Shown here: positions 47,207-59,800 of the stretch, piece after piece
How the letters are laid out: each line of letters begins with the position of its first letter
How positions within the stretch are numbered: position 1 is the first letter of the stretch
Assembly: GCA_900095095.1 (NCBI GenBank)
Contig: FMBT01000306.1
Location: 474,233 to 538,232 of the forward strand
From: Fragilariopsis cylindrus CCMP1102
Taxonomy: Eukaryota; Bacillariophyta; Bacillariophyceae; Bacillariales; Bacillariaceae
DNA: 64,000 bases
Direction of reading: 5' to 3'
Position numbers and translations under genes: made by a program
Notes under the pieces: model-generated
Told to the model about the DNA's origin: nothing
Database searches by the model: none
What the model saw: the letters and a program-made list of their open reading frames with translations, nothing else

Positions 47207-47458
47207 TCACTCAAGACTTTCATCTGCAAGCTGCCCTTTGCAATCTGCAAGGCTGTGCTTTGCAATGATGGGACTATCATTACGGGCTTTATTGTACTCT
47301 TCATGGCATTTACCCATTAAGGAATAGAATTCTGAGAAATGAACACTACCCAAATCACCTACATCAATGCAAACCCAAAGGGCATTAAAGTCGGACCTAC
47401 ATCATGATCTGGCTAATGAAGGGTAAAAAGGTTGTAACTCCGTAGAGAGTGGATCCAT
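47207..47458 (-). pseudogene. Short coding-like frame with internal TGA (gene or element remnant)
   Basis: An ATG at 47458 opens MDPLSTELQPFYPSLARS, then TGA (47402-47404), then CRSDFNALWVCIDVGDLGSV and further protein-like sequence (YSLMGKCHEEYNKARND, DCKGQLADESLE) to a stop. Composition is protein-like, without the low complexity of nearby spacers. It has no neighbours that extend it. It could be a decayed gene or transposable element fragment. Low confidence. Confidence 0.3.
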
Positions 47459-47758
47459 CAATATTCAAAGTCTTGGGTAGGGTACTAGCTTAGTTGTTAA
47501 GGTTAACAAGACTCAAGCTTATTCGAGAGCACGAATAAACTTGTTTCTTCGATTGGAAAAAGCAAATCTTCCCAATCAAGAAGAAAAAAATAAGACCAAA
47601 AACAGCACATCGAAACATCGGAACACGACTCCTCTACTAATATTCAAAATAGAGCTGGACAATTGCTGGACAATACTTTTGAGGAGACACTAAACAGAAA
47701 AAGACTTTTGTATTTGTTAGGTATTAGTCCTACCTGCCGCCCTGTAAATTCACCAACC
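47459..47758. other. Spacer upstream of the SAM-domain membrane protein
   Basis: It contains an imperfect tRNA-like A-box word (TAGCTTAGTTGTTAAGG, near 47487), discussed under rejected items. Probably the promoter/leader of the next gene. Confidence 0.35.
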
Positions 47759-49802
47759 ATGACTAGTACGACGACGGCCGTCGACGACATGACCACTACT
47801 ACTACGAGCTGCTTCAGTCTCTTTCTTTTTTCGGTACTTCCTATTATTCTTCTAATTACATCCTCAATTATACTGGATGTTTCCTTACGTTACGAAAAGA
47901 TAGTAAATCGATGTCAGTGTCAAATAGGGATGTGGTTAGTATTAGCGTTGTTGATGTCACGACTACAAATACAAACACAAATACAGACCACCAGCAGTAA
48001 TAACGACGACGACTACGACTACAGTAACATCATCAATAATAATTCAGATAAACAAACACAACCACCATCACAACAACAACACCAACAACAACAATATGAT
48101 ATTGAATATCAATATAATATGCTCATCAATATACAAATTGTTTTTTTAGTATGGGCAAACATCACTTTATTTTTTAATTTATTAAAAATTCTGGCAGAAG
48201 CTGCTGTATTACAAAATCGTTTTTTGAGAAGCATTCTGGCAATAAGGTCAAAACGACGACAAGTATTAGACGTATTACAACTATTTCCTATCTCATCGTG
48301 GGGATCCATGATAGTTACGGGGTTCTCGATTTTCTGGTCCTCATCATCATCGTCATCATCATCGTCAACAAAAACAACGTCAACGTCAACATCAACAAGC
48401 ACACCTTATACCGCAACAGTATTATTGCTGTTTGGATTATCCCTTTGGACATTCATGGGAACATTTTTCGTTCTTTTAATGATTCGATTTTATTTGAATC
48501 GTCATCGACGTCATAAAATTTTCTCAAGAAACATTCAAGATTCATCATCTTTTACAATTAATTCAACTACAGCTAATACCATTGACCATAATGGTGGCAT
48601 AATGTCTCGATTGTGTGGTTCTCATATAAATACTACTGTAGATCCGTCGTCTTTTTGTTTGGACGAGAGTCAGTGGTACACATGGACAAGAATACAAACA
48701 ATACAATGGTTCACTCAACAATTATCGATGACAAATAATGATATCAACAATAACAGCAACAGCAACAACAACAAACAACAACAACATATATATGGGGGTG
48801 GTTTACAACGTGACGGTTTAGTAAAAACAAATCTGTTTGACCCTGCTGAATTAGAAGAAGAACAAGATATGATAGTAACGATTTTGACTCCACATCGTAT
48901 CACAGGAAATGTTTTAGATATGCTGGATGTTTCGCAACTTGTCGCTTTGGGTGTACCGTATGGAATTGCCGCCCACCTTTCTAATTCGATCGCACATTTA
49001 ATTGAGAAATATCCAACACCACTACTACCATTCAGTACACAAAACACGACGACAACAACGAAAAATAGGAAGAAGAATCATCATCAACATTTGGAAGGGA
49101 TCGTATATGATGATGAAAATCCCAATTCGTCGTATTCATTGGACCTTCATGATGATGAATACAATTCACTTGGTAGATCTCGACAGCAGGTAATGAAGAA
49201 GATAAGAGGAGGAGGAGGACCACACGATGAGGAAATTCAGATGCAACAACAACAACAACAACAACGTCATCCCGTGTCATCACAACATGAGATGGATATA
49301 GATCACCAGCATCAGCATCAGTATCAGCAACATCATGAATCTATTACGCCCGAAGAAGGAGGAATGACAGATGAATTACACCAACAACTGAATGATGTTA
49401 TGAAAGAACGATTCGGATTGGAATTACCAAAGTTAAAAGCTGCTGATTTCTATGCAGCCACTCAATTATTAGCTGGTAAGGAATCAAATCGGATGTCGTC
49501 ACATCCATTGGCTACCAACATAACGCCTAATACTGATGCTCGTGGTAATGGTAATGTATTGGTATGGTAATGGCCACATCAAAACGAATCAACCTCGATC
49601 AGATTCATCAATAGGTGGTGGTGGTGGTAGTGGTGGTGGTGGTTCGTCGCCTAATATTCTGGAAAATATGTTAGACGGAATGCCACCACACTTGAGAGAA
49701 ATTGCAAAACGTCGGCCCGATTTGATGGAGAAAATCTTGAATCAAAAGCAGGGACAAGTAATACAGCAAAATCCACATGCAACAACATGCTCCCCATGGT
49801 AA
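47759..49802 (+). CDS. Polytopic membrane protein with SAM-like domain
   Basis: Not a named family. The start is the ATG giving MTSTTTAVDDM; the frame runs on upstream without ATG. Four to five transmembrane helices lie in the first 250 residues (FSLFLFSVLPIILLITSSII, WLVLALLMSRL, IQIVFLVWANITLFFNLLKI, VLLLFGLSLWTFMGTFFVLL). A SAM-like region follows (WTRIQTIQWFTQQL; HRITGNVLDMLDVSQLVALG; IAAHLSNSIAHLIEKY), suggesting protein oligomerisation. The C-terminal third is Gln/His/Gly-rich and ends with a helical segment (LREIAKRRPDLMEKILNQK). One extra base near 49553 breaks the frame (GNGN to YWYGNGHIK); corrected length is 680 residues. Poly-Gln, Asn and Ser tracts occur throughout. Confidence 0.62.
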
Positions 49803-50257
49803 CAGAAGGTACAGGTAACGACGACGATGATGAGATGATGATGATGGTAATGGTGACGAAACAACAAGTTTAATCCAAAGAAACGACAATAATGAAGTTC
49901 CTCCAATACGGTACAAATCTATTGACAAGCCAAACTTAAATATCGTATAGACAATAGAAATAGGGTGACTATAATACAACTATGCACGACATGCACGACA
50001 CAAAAATTCACTCATTGAAATAGTAAAATAAGTGATGAAAGTACGAAGAAAAAGTATTCAGCTTAATTAAGACAGCATCTAGACGAAGGAAGTAGCTACT
50101 AATACCATGTTCAACTACTATTATTTTAAAATTTGTAATAGATTGTCGAAAACATTTATCTAGCTCGCTATGTAGGTTACGGAATTTTTTATTATGGTAT
50201 GTATTAATTAGGCAATTTGTAGTAATATGTAGTTTGAAGAAGTAATGTACGGTATTG

Positions 50258-50288
<31 letters not shown>

Positions 50289-50457
50289 TGTCTATTCATC
50301 ACTGCTGTCTTATGGACTAACTATCATAAGGGGTGTACAACTCTAGGGTAAAGGAGAGTAACCATAGGGAGGAAGGAGAAGGAGAATTATAGTACTCGTG
50401 TGGCAACTTCCTTTCGTTGTCGTTGTTGTTACGAATTGGTGGCGCGGTGGTGGTGGA
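49803..50457. other. Intergenic region
   Basis: AT-rich spacer between convergent genes, with one (AT)n run. No gene was seen. Confidence 0.4.
50259..50285. repeat. (TA)n tract
   Basis: A perfect TA dinucleotide run of about 13 units. Confidence 0.95.
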
Positions 50458-51117
50458 TTAGAAAGGAGAGCGAGGATCAAATGGAAGAAGAGGACGACCA
50501 GGAGGTGGTGGTAGACGACGACCTGTCGCTCTACTTATGTTGACGCCTGGGTTGGGGCAAGGTGGACCGCCATTTACTTCTTCGAGGCGTGATCTTTTAC
50601 TGGGATGATAGACCCCTCATCAGTACCAAAGACTTGACCACGATTGTCGACCAGGGTAGACGTTGCCATCTGCCAATCCGTCTGGTCGTTCGTCCACGTT
50701 TTGATTATCGGTCCGTTTGCTCCTTGTATCTTTTTTTGCGATGACGACGGAAGAGAGACGAAGTTGTCCTTGACGCTACGTTCTTGTAGTTTTTCAACTT
50801 GATTTTGTACATGTACAATCATATCTTCGTCACGACGACTTTCTTCTTGTAAACGACGAATGTCAGTTCGTTGATTAATCCGTTGATTATGTAGGAATGA
50901 AATTGAGTCGGCATGGTGATTTTTCATATCAAACAATCGATCGATACTGTCGGTATGATTGCGATCACCACTCAACAGTCGACGAAGGACACTATGCTGA
51001 TAATCGACAGTATCTTGTAACTCACGATTAGTACCTTGTAACTCACGGTTACTACCTTCAAGGATGGTTAATCGTTCTTCGATGACAATTTTGACGAGAC
51101 GATGATGAGGAGCTCAT
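50458..51117 (-). CDS. Coiled-coil protein, unknown
   Basis: Not recognised. The likely start is ATG at 51117 (MSSSSSSRQN); one extra T near 51088 then shifts to VIEERLTILEGSNRELQG. A short heptad-like repeat follows (NRELQGTNRELQDT) and a long charged helix (RRLQEESRRDEDMIVHVQNQ). The C-terminal part is non-helical (ANGPIIKTWTNDQTDW). A 1-bp loss near 50603 shifts to SKRSRLEEVNGGPP, and the protein ends with a Pro/Arg-rich tail RRLPPPPGRPLLPFDPRSPF. Corrected length is about 219 residues. The 5' end is the least certain part. Confidence 0.5.
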
Positions 51118-52864
51118 TCTAATTTAATTTTGCCGTAGTTGTTTTGTTGGTGCGATTCGTGTAATAGCGTATAGACAAGCCTTTTGAACTTTATCAAAAA
51201 TGAAAATTATGACAAGAGAATAAAAACAACTGATGAAAATAGAAAGCGAGATTTGTATATTCATAGTAAATAGTAGTAGAAGAGACATGATTCAAGCATA
51301 TTATTTTTAAAAACTTCGTTCGGCGATGATTGGAAACCAATACCATGAAAGATAAAACGTCTATTTTTTAATCGACGACGACGCCGTTTCTTTTTCTTCG
51401 ATGAAATGAAATGAACACGATCAGGTTTTATTTAGCCGACAACGAACGGAAAAAAAAAACCTGATAATTGTTCTTCGCTCTATACGACGTCGAACACAAC
51501 CGTCATGATATATTATCGGGACGGCCCATCATATCTGGCATGCAGTCTATATGAACATTGCCATCTCGACTACAATTGTTGTTTTGCTGAGTTGATGAAC
51601 ACCTTGTTATGTATATTGTCATTTTTCGTGTTGCTTTCTTTGTTGATTGTTTTGTCATTCCTTTACACGAAAAATGAATCCCGTGTGACTCATTCAAAAA
51701 CAACAAAATTTGCTTCTCTCATGAATAATTTCTACTAAAAGTTACAGTATATCATAATCACCTCAAAAATTCTATCAGCAGGGCTGCAGCTGTATTATAT
51801 CTAGTACAGTAAGGGGAAACTCCCCAGTCGTTTTTTTGTTTTCTTCTATTGAAGCTGAAAATACGGTTTTAGATTGATGTTTTACAATGTTGTGCTCTTC
51901 AAGCAAATTAATTTCATAATTTAGCGGCGAATAATAATAGTATCTTTGAAAATTTAGGGTATTCAGATCACACTAAATGAACTGTTTCCAGCGCACATCA
52001 ATCACATAACATCCACATCCACAAGGAGGACCAAAGAGCTAAAACAGCATAATAGAAAACAACTACTGTACTGTACAACATACACACAATAGGGACGCTG
52101 CATTAAACATACAAAATACTATAATATATATTATATTATGACTTATATTATACTTCCTTATGCATTTACTATGATTTGTTATCGTGTAAAAGGGCATCAA
52201 TCATATAACATACACGTCAACACTTGTTCTATTTTATTCCCAAAAGATGAAACAGCATAAAAGAAAACAACAAGATAAGTAAATACAGTAACGAGACGCT
52301 TCGACAGGCGATAATCTATGCACTGCTCAATTAAAAAACTTTTGTTTGAAGAACTCAGGACGTCTTGTTAAAAAAAAACTTCAACTCAATACCGCTTTAA
52401 TTAACGATTAAAAATTATTTATACGCACTACCAAAATTTTCCAGTCATAAAAAGAAAAACTTCAATACCAAATTTCATAAACGGCATTAAGATTTATAGG
52501 ACCTACGGCGCTTGTAGATCTAATAGGATCATGCATGACCAAGAATCTTAATTAATTATAAATAATATTTCATCTAGATTGTTAAACAAATTAAAATTTG
52601 TCCGTCGCGTGAACTACGTCTTAGCGTTAGACGAAGTTGTAAAACTTTGTTTTTTTTTCCTCCGCAAATAACGAAAAACATTTCTTTCCCTCAATACCGC
52701 AAATAACGCACAACATGAGCGATATACAACTGTTGTTGTAGTTTGCTTTTTTGATCATTACAATTGCATGAGCTGCAAATCTGTTTCTTAATTGTGGAAG
52801 GAAAAGCACATAAATTCAGGGTAGTAATAATAGATAAGGTATTCTATAAACGATTAGAATAACA
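51118..52864. other. Long AT-rich spacer with a diverged duplication
   Basis: 1.7 kb without a supported gene. It carries the dispersed pair at 51993-52099 and 52193-52301 (listed separately), and CCGCAAATAACG words near 52662 and 52698. Confidence 0.5.
51993..52301 (+). repeat. Two diverged direct copies of a ~105-bp segment
   Basis: Copies at about 51993-52099 and 52193-52301 share CATCAATCA-ATAACAT, AAACAGCATAA-AGAAAACAAC and GACGCT blocks in the same order, about 200 bp apart. It is an old tandem duplication or element relic. Confidence 0.6.
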
Positions 52865-53521
52865 ATGCCAATATCAAAGCTACAAGACGACCATCATGAG
52901 CATCATGAGCATCATGATCATGATCAACATCGAAACAACCACAGCAATCATAATAATGTAGAATACCGGTATTCATTGGAAAAGAATAGGGATTGTACTA
53001 CTACTATGAATACTACTACCGATAATTGTCTCGAAAGTATGTTTCATCAAAAGAAGATGATACAAAGTAGTAGTAGTAGTAGTTGTAGTAGATCTTTACC
53101 ATCCCAATTTGAGATCCCAAAGACTCTCATGAGGAACGACAGCATTAGCAATGACAATAATAATATTAATGATAGTGAAAAGTCAATGAAATTTCTTCGA
53201 GGATTATATAGTACGCTTCCTGGTATAAGAGAGAAACAACAAAGACGTGGTACTAAACGTGATGATGATGATGATGATGACGATGAGGAAGAAATTACGA
53301 CTATACCAATCCAATATGATAACTATGTTGATAAACGACAAATAATATCAAAAAATAAAACATCTATTGCTGGTAAACGTCGTAATGAATTACTTTTAGA
53401 TGACGCGTCAGAAATATATGATGCTATACAGGCAATGAAATCAGAATTTGAAGGATTATCATCTGGTGATGTTGAAATATTATTATCTGGTGATGAAGAA
53501 GATAATGATGAGATGACATGA
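52865..53521 (+). CDS. His/Asp-rich low-complexity protein, unknown
   Basis: Not recognised. Intronless 218-residue frame from MPISKLQDDHHEHHEHHDHD. The N-terminus is a His/Asp/Asn cluster that could bind metal. Ser and Asn runs follow, then SEKSMKFLRGLYSTLPGIRE, an Asp8-Glu3 run, and a better-ordered C-terminus (LLLDDASEIYDAIQAMKSEF, GDVEILLSGDEEDNDEMT). The acidic C-terminal helix might be a protein-binding motif. Coding status rests on length and a clean start and stop. Confidence 0.5.
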   Translation: MPISKLQDDHHEHHEHHDHDQHRNNHSNHNNVEYRYSLEKNRDCTTTMNTTTDNCLESMFHQKKMIQSSSSSSCSRSLPSQFEIPKTLMRNDSISNDNNNINDSEKSMKFLRGLYSTLPGIREKQQRRGTKRDDDDDDDDEEEITTIPIQYDNYVDKRQIISKNKTSIAGKRRNELLLDDASEIYDAIQAMKSEFEGLSSGDVEILLSGDEEDNDEMT

Positions 53522-53832
53522 TGACGATGACGATGATGAGATAATAATGTTATGATCTATGACTACGATGATGATCTATGAAAACTACCAGAACTTAAAT
53601 AGTTTCTCTATCTCTCCTCCCCCATCACTGCCAATAATATTAATAATACATGTATGTATGGTAGAATCCTAAACATGAGTAAGCTAAGTTTTGAACCAAG
53701 AATATATCATATCATAGAATCGAAATAATAATATTAACATGGTAGTGCAATAGTATAATACAATGCACTTTTACAGTAGTCGTTTTTACTATTAAAGTTT
53801 TTAAACTTATTTTACATGGCGTTAAATTCCTT
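53522..53832. other. Spacer between convergent genes
   Basis: GAT-rich just after the preceding stop, then AT-rich. No gene was seen. Confidence 0.4.
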
Positions 53833-56800
53833 TCATTCCTCATTAGTATGATGTTTCAAGAGGAACAAAAGTTCGATAATATCATGTTTGGTCTTCTGCT
53901 CGTGCTGCGTATTATCGACTAAATCGATAAAAACTCGAAGAGCGGAATGAATCGTTGGATGCATTAAGAACGAAGAAGAAGAAACGAGTAGTAGTTGTTC
54001 GGCTGAGTTTCGGATCTTTGTTCGTAAACGTAGTACTGATCGTAATAAAGATATATCGCTCTCGTTGCTACTACTGTCGCCGTTGTGGTTACTACTGCTG
54101 CTGCTGCTTCTACTCCCCCCATGAGATATACTGACGCAATACTCGCCAAAGGATACTATGAAGAGATGGGAAAACAGTAGGAAATCGTGTAATTTCATGA
54201 ACCATACCACCACCGGTTTTTTGACTCTCAAGTAGTAGATTAAGAACAGAATCACACATTATCAATACATCATGGATCAAGTTAGCTGGTAGCAGAAAAT
54301 TGAATTGGCTGCTGCTGCAGCTGTTGCCCCGGTGTTGTTACCAATACCAAATCCAAATCCAAAAGGGAATGGATTGCCAATTGATTTAATAAGATCTTTT
54401 CTTGGAAGGGATTAGGATCTTCTTCTTCAAAAATCATCCGAGTCGTATTGACATTGACCAAGAGTTTTAAACCACTATTATTATAACACAAAATTGATTC
54501 GTATGACGGAATTCATCCTGTACATTCTTGATAATATCGATGATACCACGACAATGATCAAGGATCATCCCATCAATGTTTCCGTTGTGGAATATTGTTT
54601 CGACATTTTCTAGCATCATCGGAGCAAACGTCGAAGGAAATGTCCTTTCAAGTGTCCATTCGGGAAGAAGCAGATGATGGCAAGATGATGATGGCATATG
54701 ATTTTGATCTTGTACGCATTGTCCTCTCTTTCTATTAAACTTTGTAGCAGCACGAACAGCTACCGTTCGGACGTCGGGATCAGAATCTTGTAGCAATTTC
54801 AATATATGGATCAGAATTTTTCGTCGTAGGATTACTCGTTGGTCCTCGTTCTCATCGTCGTCGACCTCGTTGTCATCATTACTACTCAACACTACGTGGC
54901 AGCATCTTTCCAGTGAAAGAGCTGCACTATATCTCGACCTCCAAGAACACACGGGGTCATTCAAACCGTCAACCACCACTAAAAGAACTTTTATACGCTC
55001 ATAATAATGACAGCCTTCTGTTCCGTTCTCACTTTCAACGAGACCATCATTATTATTATTATGTCCCATTACAATAGCTAGAGCCATCATTTCAGCTGCA
55101 TTACTAGACAGTACTGTACCCCCGTTGGACTCTAAAGCGTTACCTGTGCCTTCCGTCGAAAACAAAGACTCTTCTCTTTCTACAATCTTATTGGATACCG
55201 ACCATACTAGTTCAGAACAGTTCAAAGTGGATAAAACAGGCGTCGGAATTGCATCCACAGTTTCCAGGAAGCATCTCGAAAGACGGCGAAGTGTTGGAAC
55301 ATGAGCACCTCCTCCTATATTTTCTATTATATCGCGATTCAATTCATCCGCTACGCAGTCTAAAAGCATCTTGGCTAATCCAACCAGGATTGTATCCGGT
55401 GAAAGTATAACGGTGACATCTTCAGTGACATCCATCGCATTGTTCTCAGCCATATTTATTCGATCTAAATTGTCGTATATACCTTTCTTGAAGCATTTTA
55501 CTCCATAAAGTCGGATATCAATTATATTGCTGACGAAAATATTTTTCAAATGTGATAAACTATTTTCCGAAGCTAATTCACTCTTTGGTTCCCATAGATC
55601 ACCCTGGTACATACGACACAATGCTTCCGATGCCGTTTTATATAGAATACTTCCACCAATCATAAGCATAGACCCAATTCTATCGCATTTGGAAATTTCC
55701 TCGCAGGCGCGACACACTGCATTGTCGCCAATTTCAATATAGGTCGACGACGACAGTAGTATTGCCAAGGCACGGCTCCTACATGGAGGAGGAACCCCAT
55801 TCGAATTTACGATTTTCATGAGGTTTTGTTGCGTCTTCATATCGAAAAGCTCGTTATTGGATGATGAAAGATCCAAGGAATCCATAACAAGTAGCATGCC
55901 ATCCAAACGGTTCCAATCATGATGCATACTGTTGCATGCCACTCTCTCGATATACTGCTTGCAGTCAGACAAAACAACGACAGAGGTATCTTTTGAACTC
56001 AAATTAGCTAGAGATCGTGCCGCTGCATGTCGAATACCATTATCTTTGCTTCCTAGACATCGGAAAAGAAGTGGAACGAATTCCTCCGATATTGCGGCAC
56101 TAGAGTCTATGACTGGCTGCACTCTTGAAAGTAGCAAGAGGATTGGGAACATTTTCGATTTGACATTCCCTTTATATTCCATCTCTTCAAGACATATTCG
56201 AAGGACGGAAGGGATAAATGCAGCAAGTGGAGGGTAACGTCGGAATAGCTCAGTTAGAGTGATTGCGTTGCTGGACGTTCTGCCACTATTCGACGCGTTT
56301 TTGTCTGAATCGATCACTCGTAACATGGCTGCTGCAAAAACCATCGTCGATGAATTACGAATAGCCCATGAAGGATCGTCGTACCCAAGAATCGAAGCTA
56401 TGATCGTATCTCCTACCAATGGACCTATTACGGATGCTAAAGGGGCGTCAAGAATTATCATTCTTAGTACATTCAAGGCGTGAACACGACATCGAGTCTG
56501 GGTATTGGTGCATACACGAGTCGTTAGTAATTAATATAACAAGTTAAGAACTATTGCTGATAAATATTGGCTGTTGCAGCCTACGTACCTCATATTGACT
56601 ATCAAGTATGTATGGCTGGAGCATGCACGAAGTCGTAGCATATACAAAATTTGGCTTGGATTAATCTTGTCTTCGGACATATTCAATTTCACCAATGCTT
56701 CTTCGGTTCTCCTTTCTGGTGGCAATGATAACTTAAAAAGCTGTTGCAATATATAGTTGCATATATTGCATGGTTCGGATTTATTAGCTACATCAGATCT

Positions 56801-59800
56801 CATTATGGCAAGAAATCCCAATGCATAGCCCGTGCTTCTTCGAAGAGTAGAATTGCGGACCTTTTCATTCAAAGATATTTCATCTATGAGACGACGCGAC
56901 CATGTATCGGGAAGAAAACGAATATCTAAGGGTTTATTTTGATGTAAGGATTCGTAGCAATCAGTTGCAAAGCATCACGGGCAGAAAATGCTGCACCCGC
57001 ATGTTTCAGGGTTGTCAGTGTGCTGAGTAAGAGCTGTCCAACCTTCGAAACTAAGATTTGACTTGCTACATACCCTTCCACCGTGATAACAACGGACAAC
57101 GCAGCGCAGGTCTCCTTGGTTAATAGCCAACTTCCAACCTGAAGATATACAACAAGATCAAAACAAATATGAGAAAAGTCAATACGAATGGGTTAGACCA
57201 ACGGAGGAAGACAAGATTTACGCACCACTATTCTTTGCATCGCAAGACGTGCTTGTGTCTCTTCTGTATTCGTTGCAGAAACTGAAGAAAATGTACCATT
57301 TGCACCAATAGCACCAGTGTTGACATTGAGAGGCGTCGAGTCAGAAAGCGCTTCTTCGTCGATGCCATCGACAGTTTCCCCGTCTCTCACGTCAGCAACA
57401 ACGGACAACGAAAGTTGCAGTGCTTGCAGAATACTTCAATCATCGATTCATTTAGGTTGACATTATTATTGTTTGGAGCCGCAGAGCGTAGTCTCCGTGA
57501 AGTTTTGTCGTGTTCGATACACAGGCGGATAGCGTGAATCAAACCGTGCGCAAGTGGAAGACAAGAACCATCACTATTCTTCGTCGAAGCTGATTTACCG
57601 AATATCTTCGTATCATTCAATGCGCTTTTCATAGACGAAACACGATCCATTGAAATATCGATTATGTAGCAAGAAATGAATCTTTATCGGCTCTCTCGGT
57701 AAGGAGGCATATAAGAAGCAAAGTATCCGAGCGCCAGTGTCGGATTCTCTTTGACGGGGGGATGACGCTAGATAAACACCACGAGCAAGGAGATGCCTTC
57801 TTTGATTTTGGTCACAATATTCTGCCGCTAGCGCCAACTTTCTCGATTGACAGGCAACTACCATTTTGATCAAGTACTGGAAGGACATTTCCCGAGTATT
57901 GTCCCACACAGAATGTAGCAGTCCAAATAAAGAAGACAGTACATCTCTGTTTACAAGTACTTTCAGTATCTCATTCATAGTAGCTTTTTCTTTCGGTAAC
58001 CGCTTTCGATTGAAAATTGCATTTTTCTTAACGATTGTGTTGTCACCACTAAAGGATTCATCTTGTAGTGCAAATGCCAACAAACAGTCCAATAGAGAAA
58101 CTCCAAATATTTCCTTGTCAGCAATCGTACCAGAGTACGCTCCTTTATCAAGAATTACATCACCAACAAGAAAATCAACGACAAAAGCATTAACAACAGG
58201 AAGTACATCACATCCTGAATCCGCATTGCTTTCAGCTTCACACATGGATAAACGATCCAAGAAGTGACAGAGACACTGGAGTAAATTAGAGAGAAATTCC
58301 TTGCTCTCTGTCGTTTTGATCGAATAGGGAAGGGCAAATTTCCACATTATCGCTTCCTCCTCGAGTCCTCGAGTGCTGTCGTAAGACGAAACAACGTATT
58401 TCATTGCTTTAAACGCAACTATACGGACGAAAGGTAGAGAATGCACCAATGCGAATTGAAATCTTTCCCTTGGTAAGCTTCTCGATATTGTTTCCTCTAA
58501 TCTTCATCGGAAACTTTCATCAAAGATGAATACCTCGCGATCTATAAGGAAAGATAAAATGTTAGAATCGTATTATTCTATAACGTCAGGCGTATTGGTC
58601 TTCTTTTCCTTTTTTTTAATCTTAAAACTCACCTCCAATTGAGCCCAAAGAATTCGGTCTGAAAGACTATCAAATAAATATGTGGTCTTAAAAGTAGAAA
58701 CATGGAGAGATTCTGCCAAATACGTCTCGATTTCATTTAGTAATCCTACAAATACAAGAGGTATTTGAACTTTCAAGCTCTCAATCTCCCGCATCAAATC
58801 AACAATACGAGGTATACAGAAGGCAATGACTTGTTTTCTACGATTCAGACTTGGAACGAGGATTGCTTGACAGAATGAAGGTATCCAATAGCATTTCCAT
58901 TTATCAAAAGAGTCACTAAATGCACTGGCTGTCGCGTCATTTTGAGAGATTTCATTCCAAGCGCGTTTCAACATCTTAATCCACAAGTTAGCGATAGAAC
59001 CAGCGTTGGAGCCTTTCGATCCTATTCCTTCCAGCAAAGATTCTACAGGGATCATTGCAGAGGAGGATGACGGTTGTTCTTGCCCACTTGTGATAGGGAT
59101 ATAGGGAAGTAAGATTTCCAGTGCCAAGTATCGTCCCTTCCGATTTTGTGGTTGGTCTAAAACTTGCTGGCACAAACCTTGAAGTGATTTCTGTGGCAAC
59201 AGCTGGACCAAAGCTTTAAATAGACCCGGGATTGCCATACCAAGTTTACGTAGAGGTGGATTCTCCCAGGAATTAAAGACAAGGACAAGAGTTTTTTGAA
59301 TCAAGGTTCCATAGTGAAAATGTTGCTGCTGATCATCAGATGACAAAATACTATTCGACTGTCTGACATCAGTGTTTTTAATCGCACTGGTTTGCATTTT
59401 GGATTGTTGCTGTTTCCATCGACCTGCTAATGTAGAAAGTCCTTTGAGAGCGGCCCATCGAACTAGAGGATCAGTCGATGTTTGACCTACTTGGAGAGAG
59501 TAAGTCCAACAAACTTCAAGAGGGGATGACGACGATGATGACGACGATGATGATAATGACGACGATGACGACAAGTTTGCCTCGTCTACGGGTTTCGACA
59601 TCAACAAAATATCAGCATCTAAGGTTGCCGCAATTCCTTGTACCATAGAAAGACGGGCTAGAGGTGACAAGCTTTCATACTCCTGCTTATTCGAACCCAA
59701 TGCAGCTACCGTATTATTGCATAACTCAATCATTTTCATCGTCGTCGTTGGTGTTTTCTCTCTTGGCTCGGTACCGGAACCGGAACCGATGCTCAAGATA

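Noticed and set aside
47402-47404. TGA in the 47207-47458 frame as a selenocysteine codon
   Set aside because: No recognisable selenoprotein context or SECIS-like hairpin was seen; a degenerate remnant is simpler.
47484-47545. tRNA-like segment (TAGCTTAGTTGTTAAGG A-box, ATTCGA B-box-like)
   Set aside because: No acceptor stem pairs with GGGTACT, no clear anticodon arm forms, and the B-box is a poor match.
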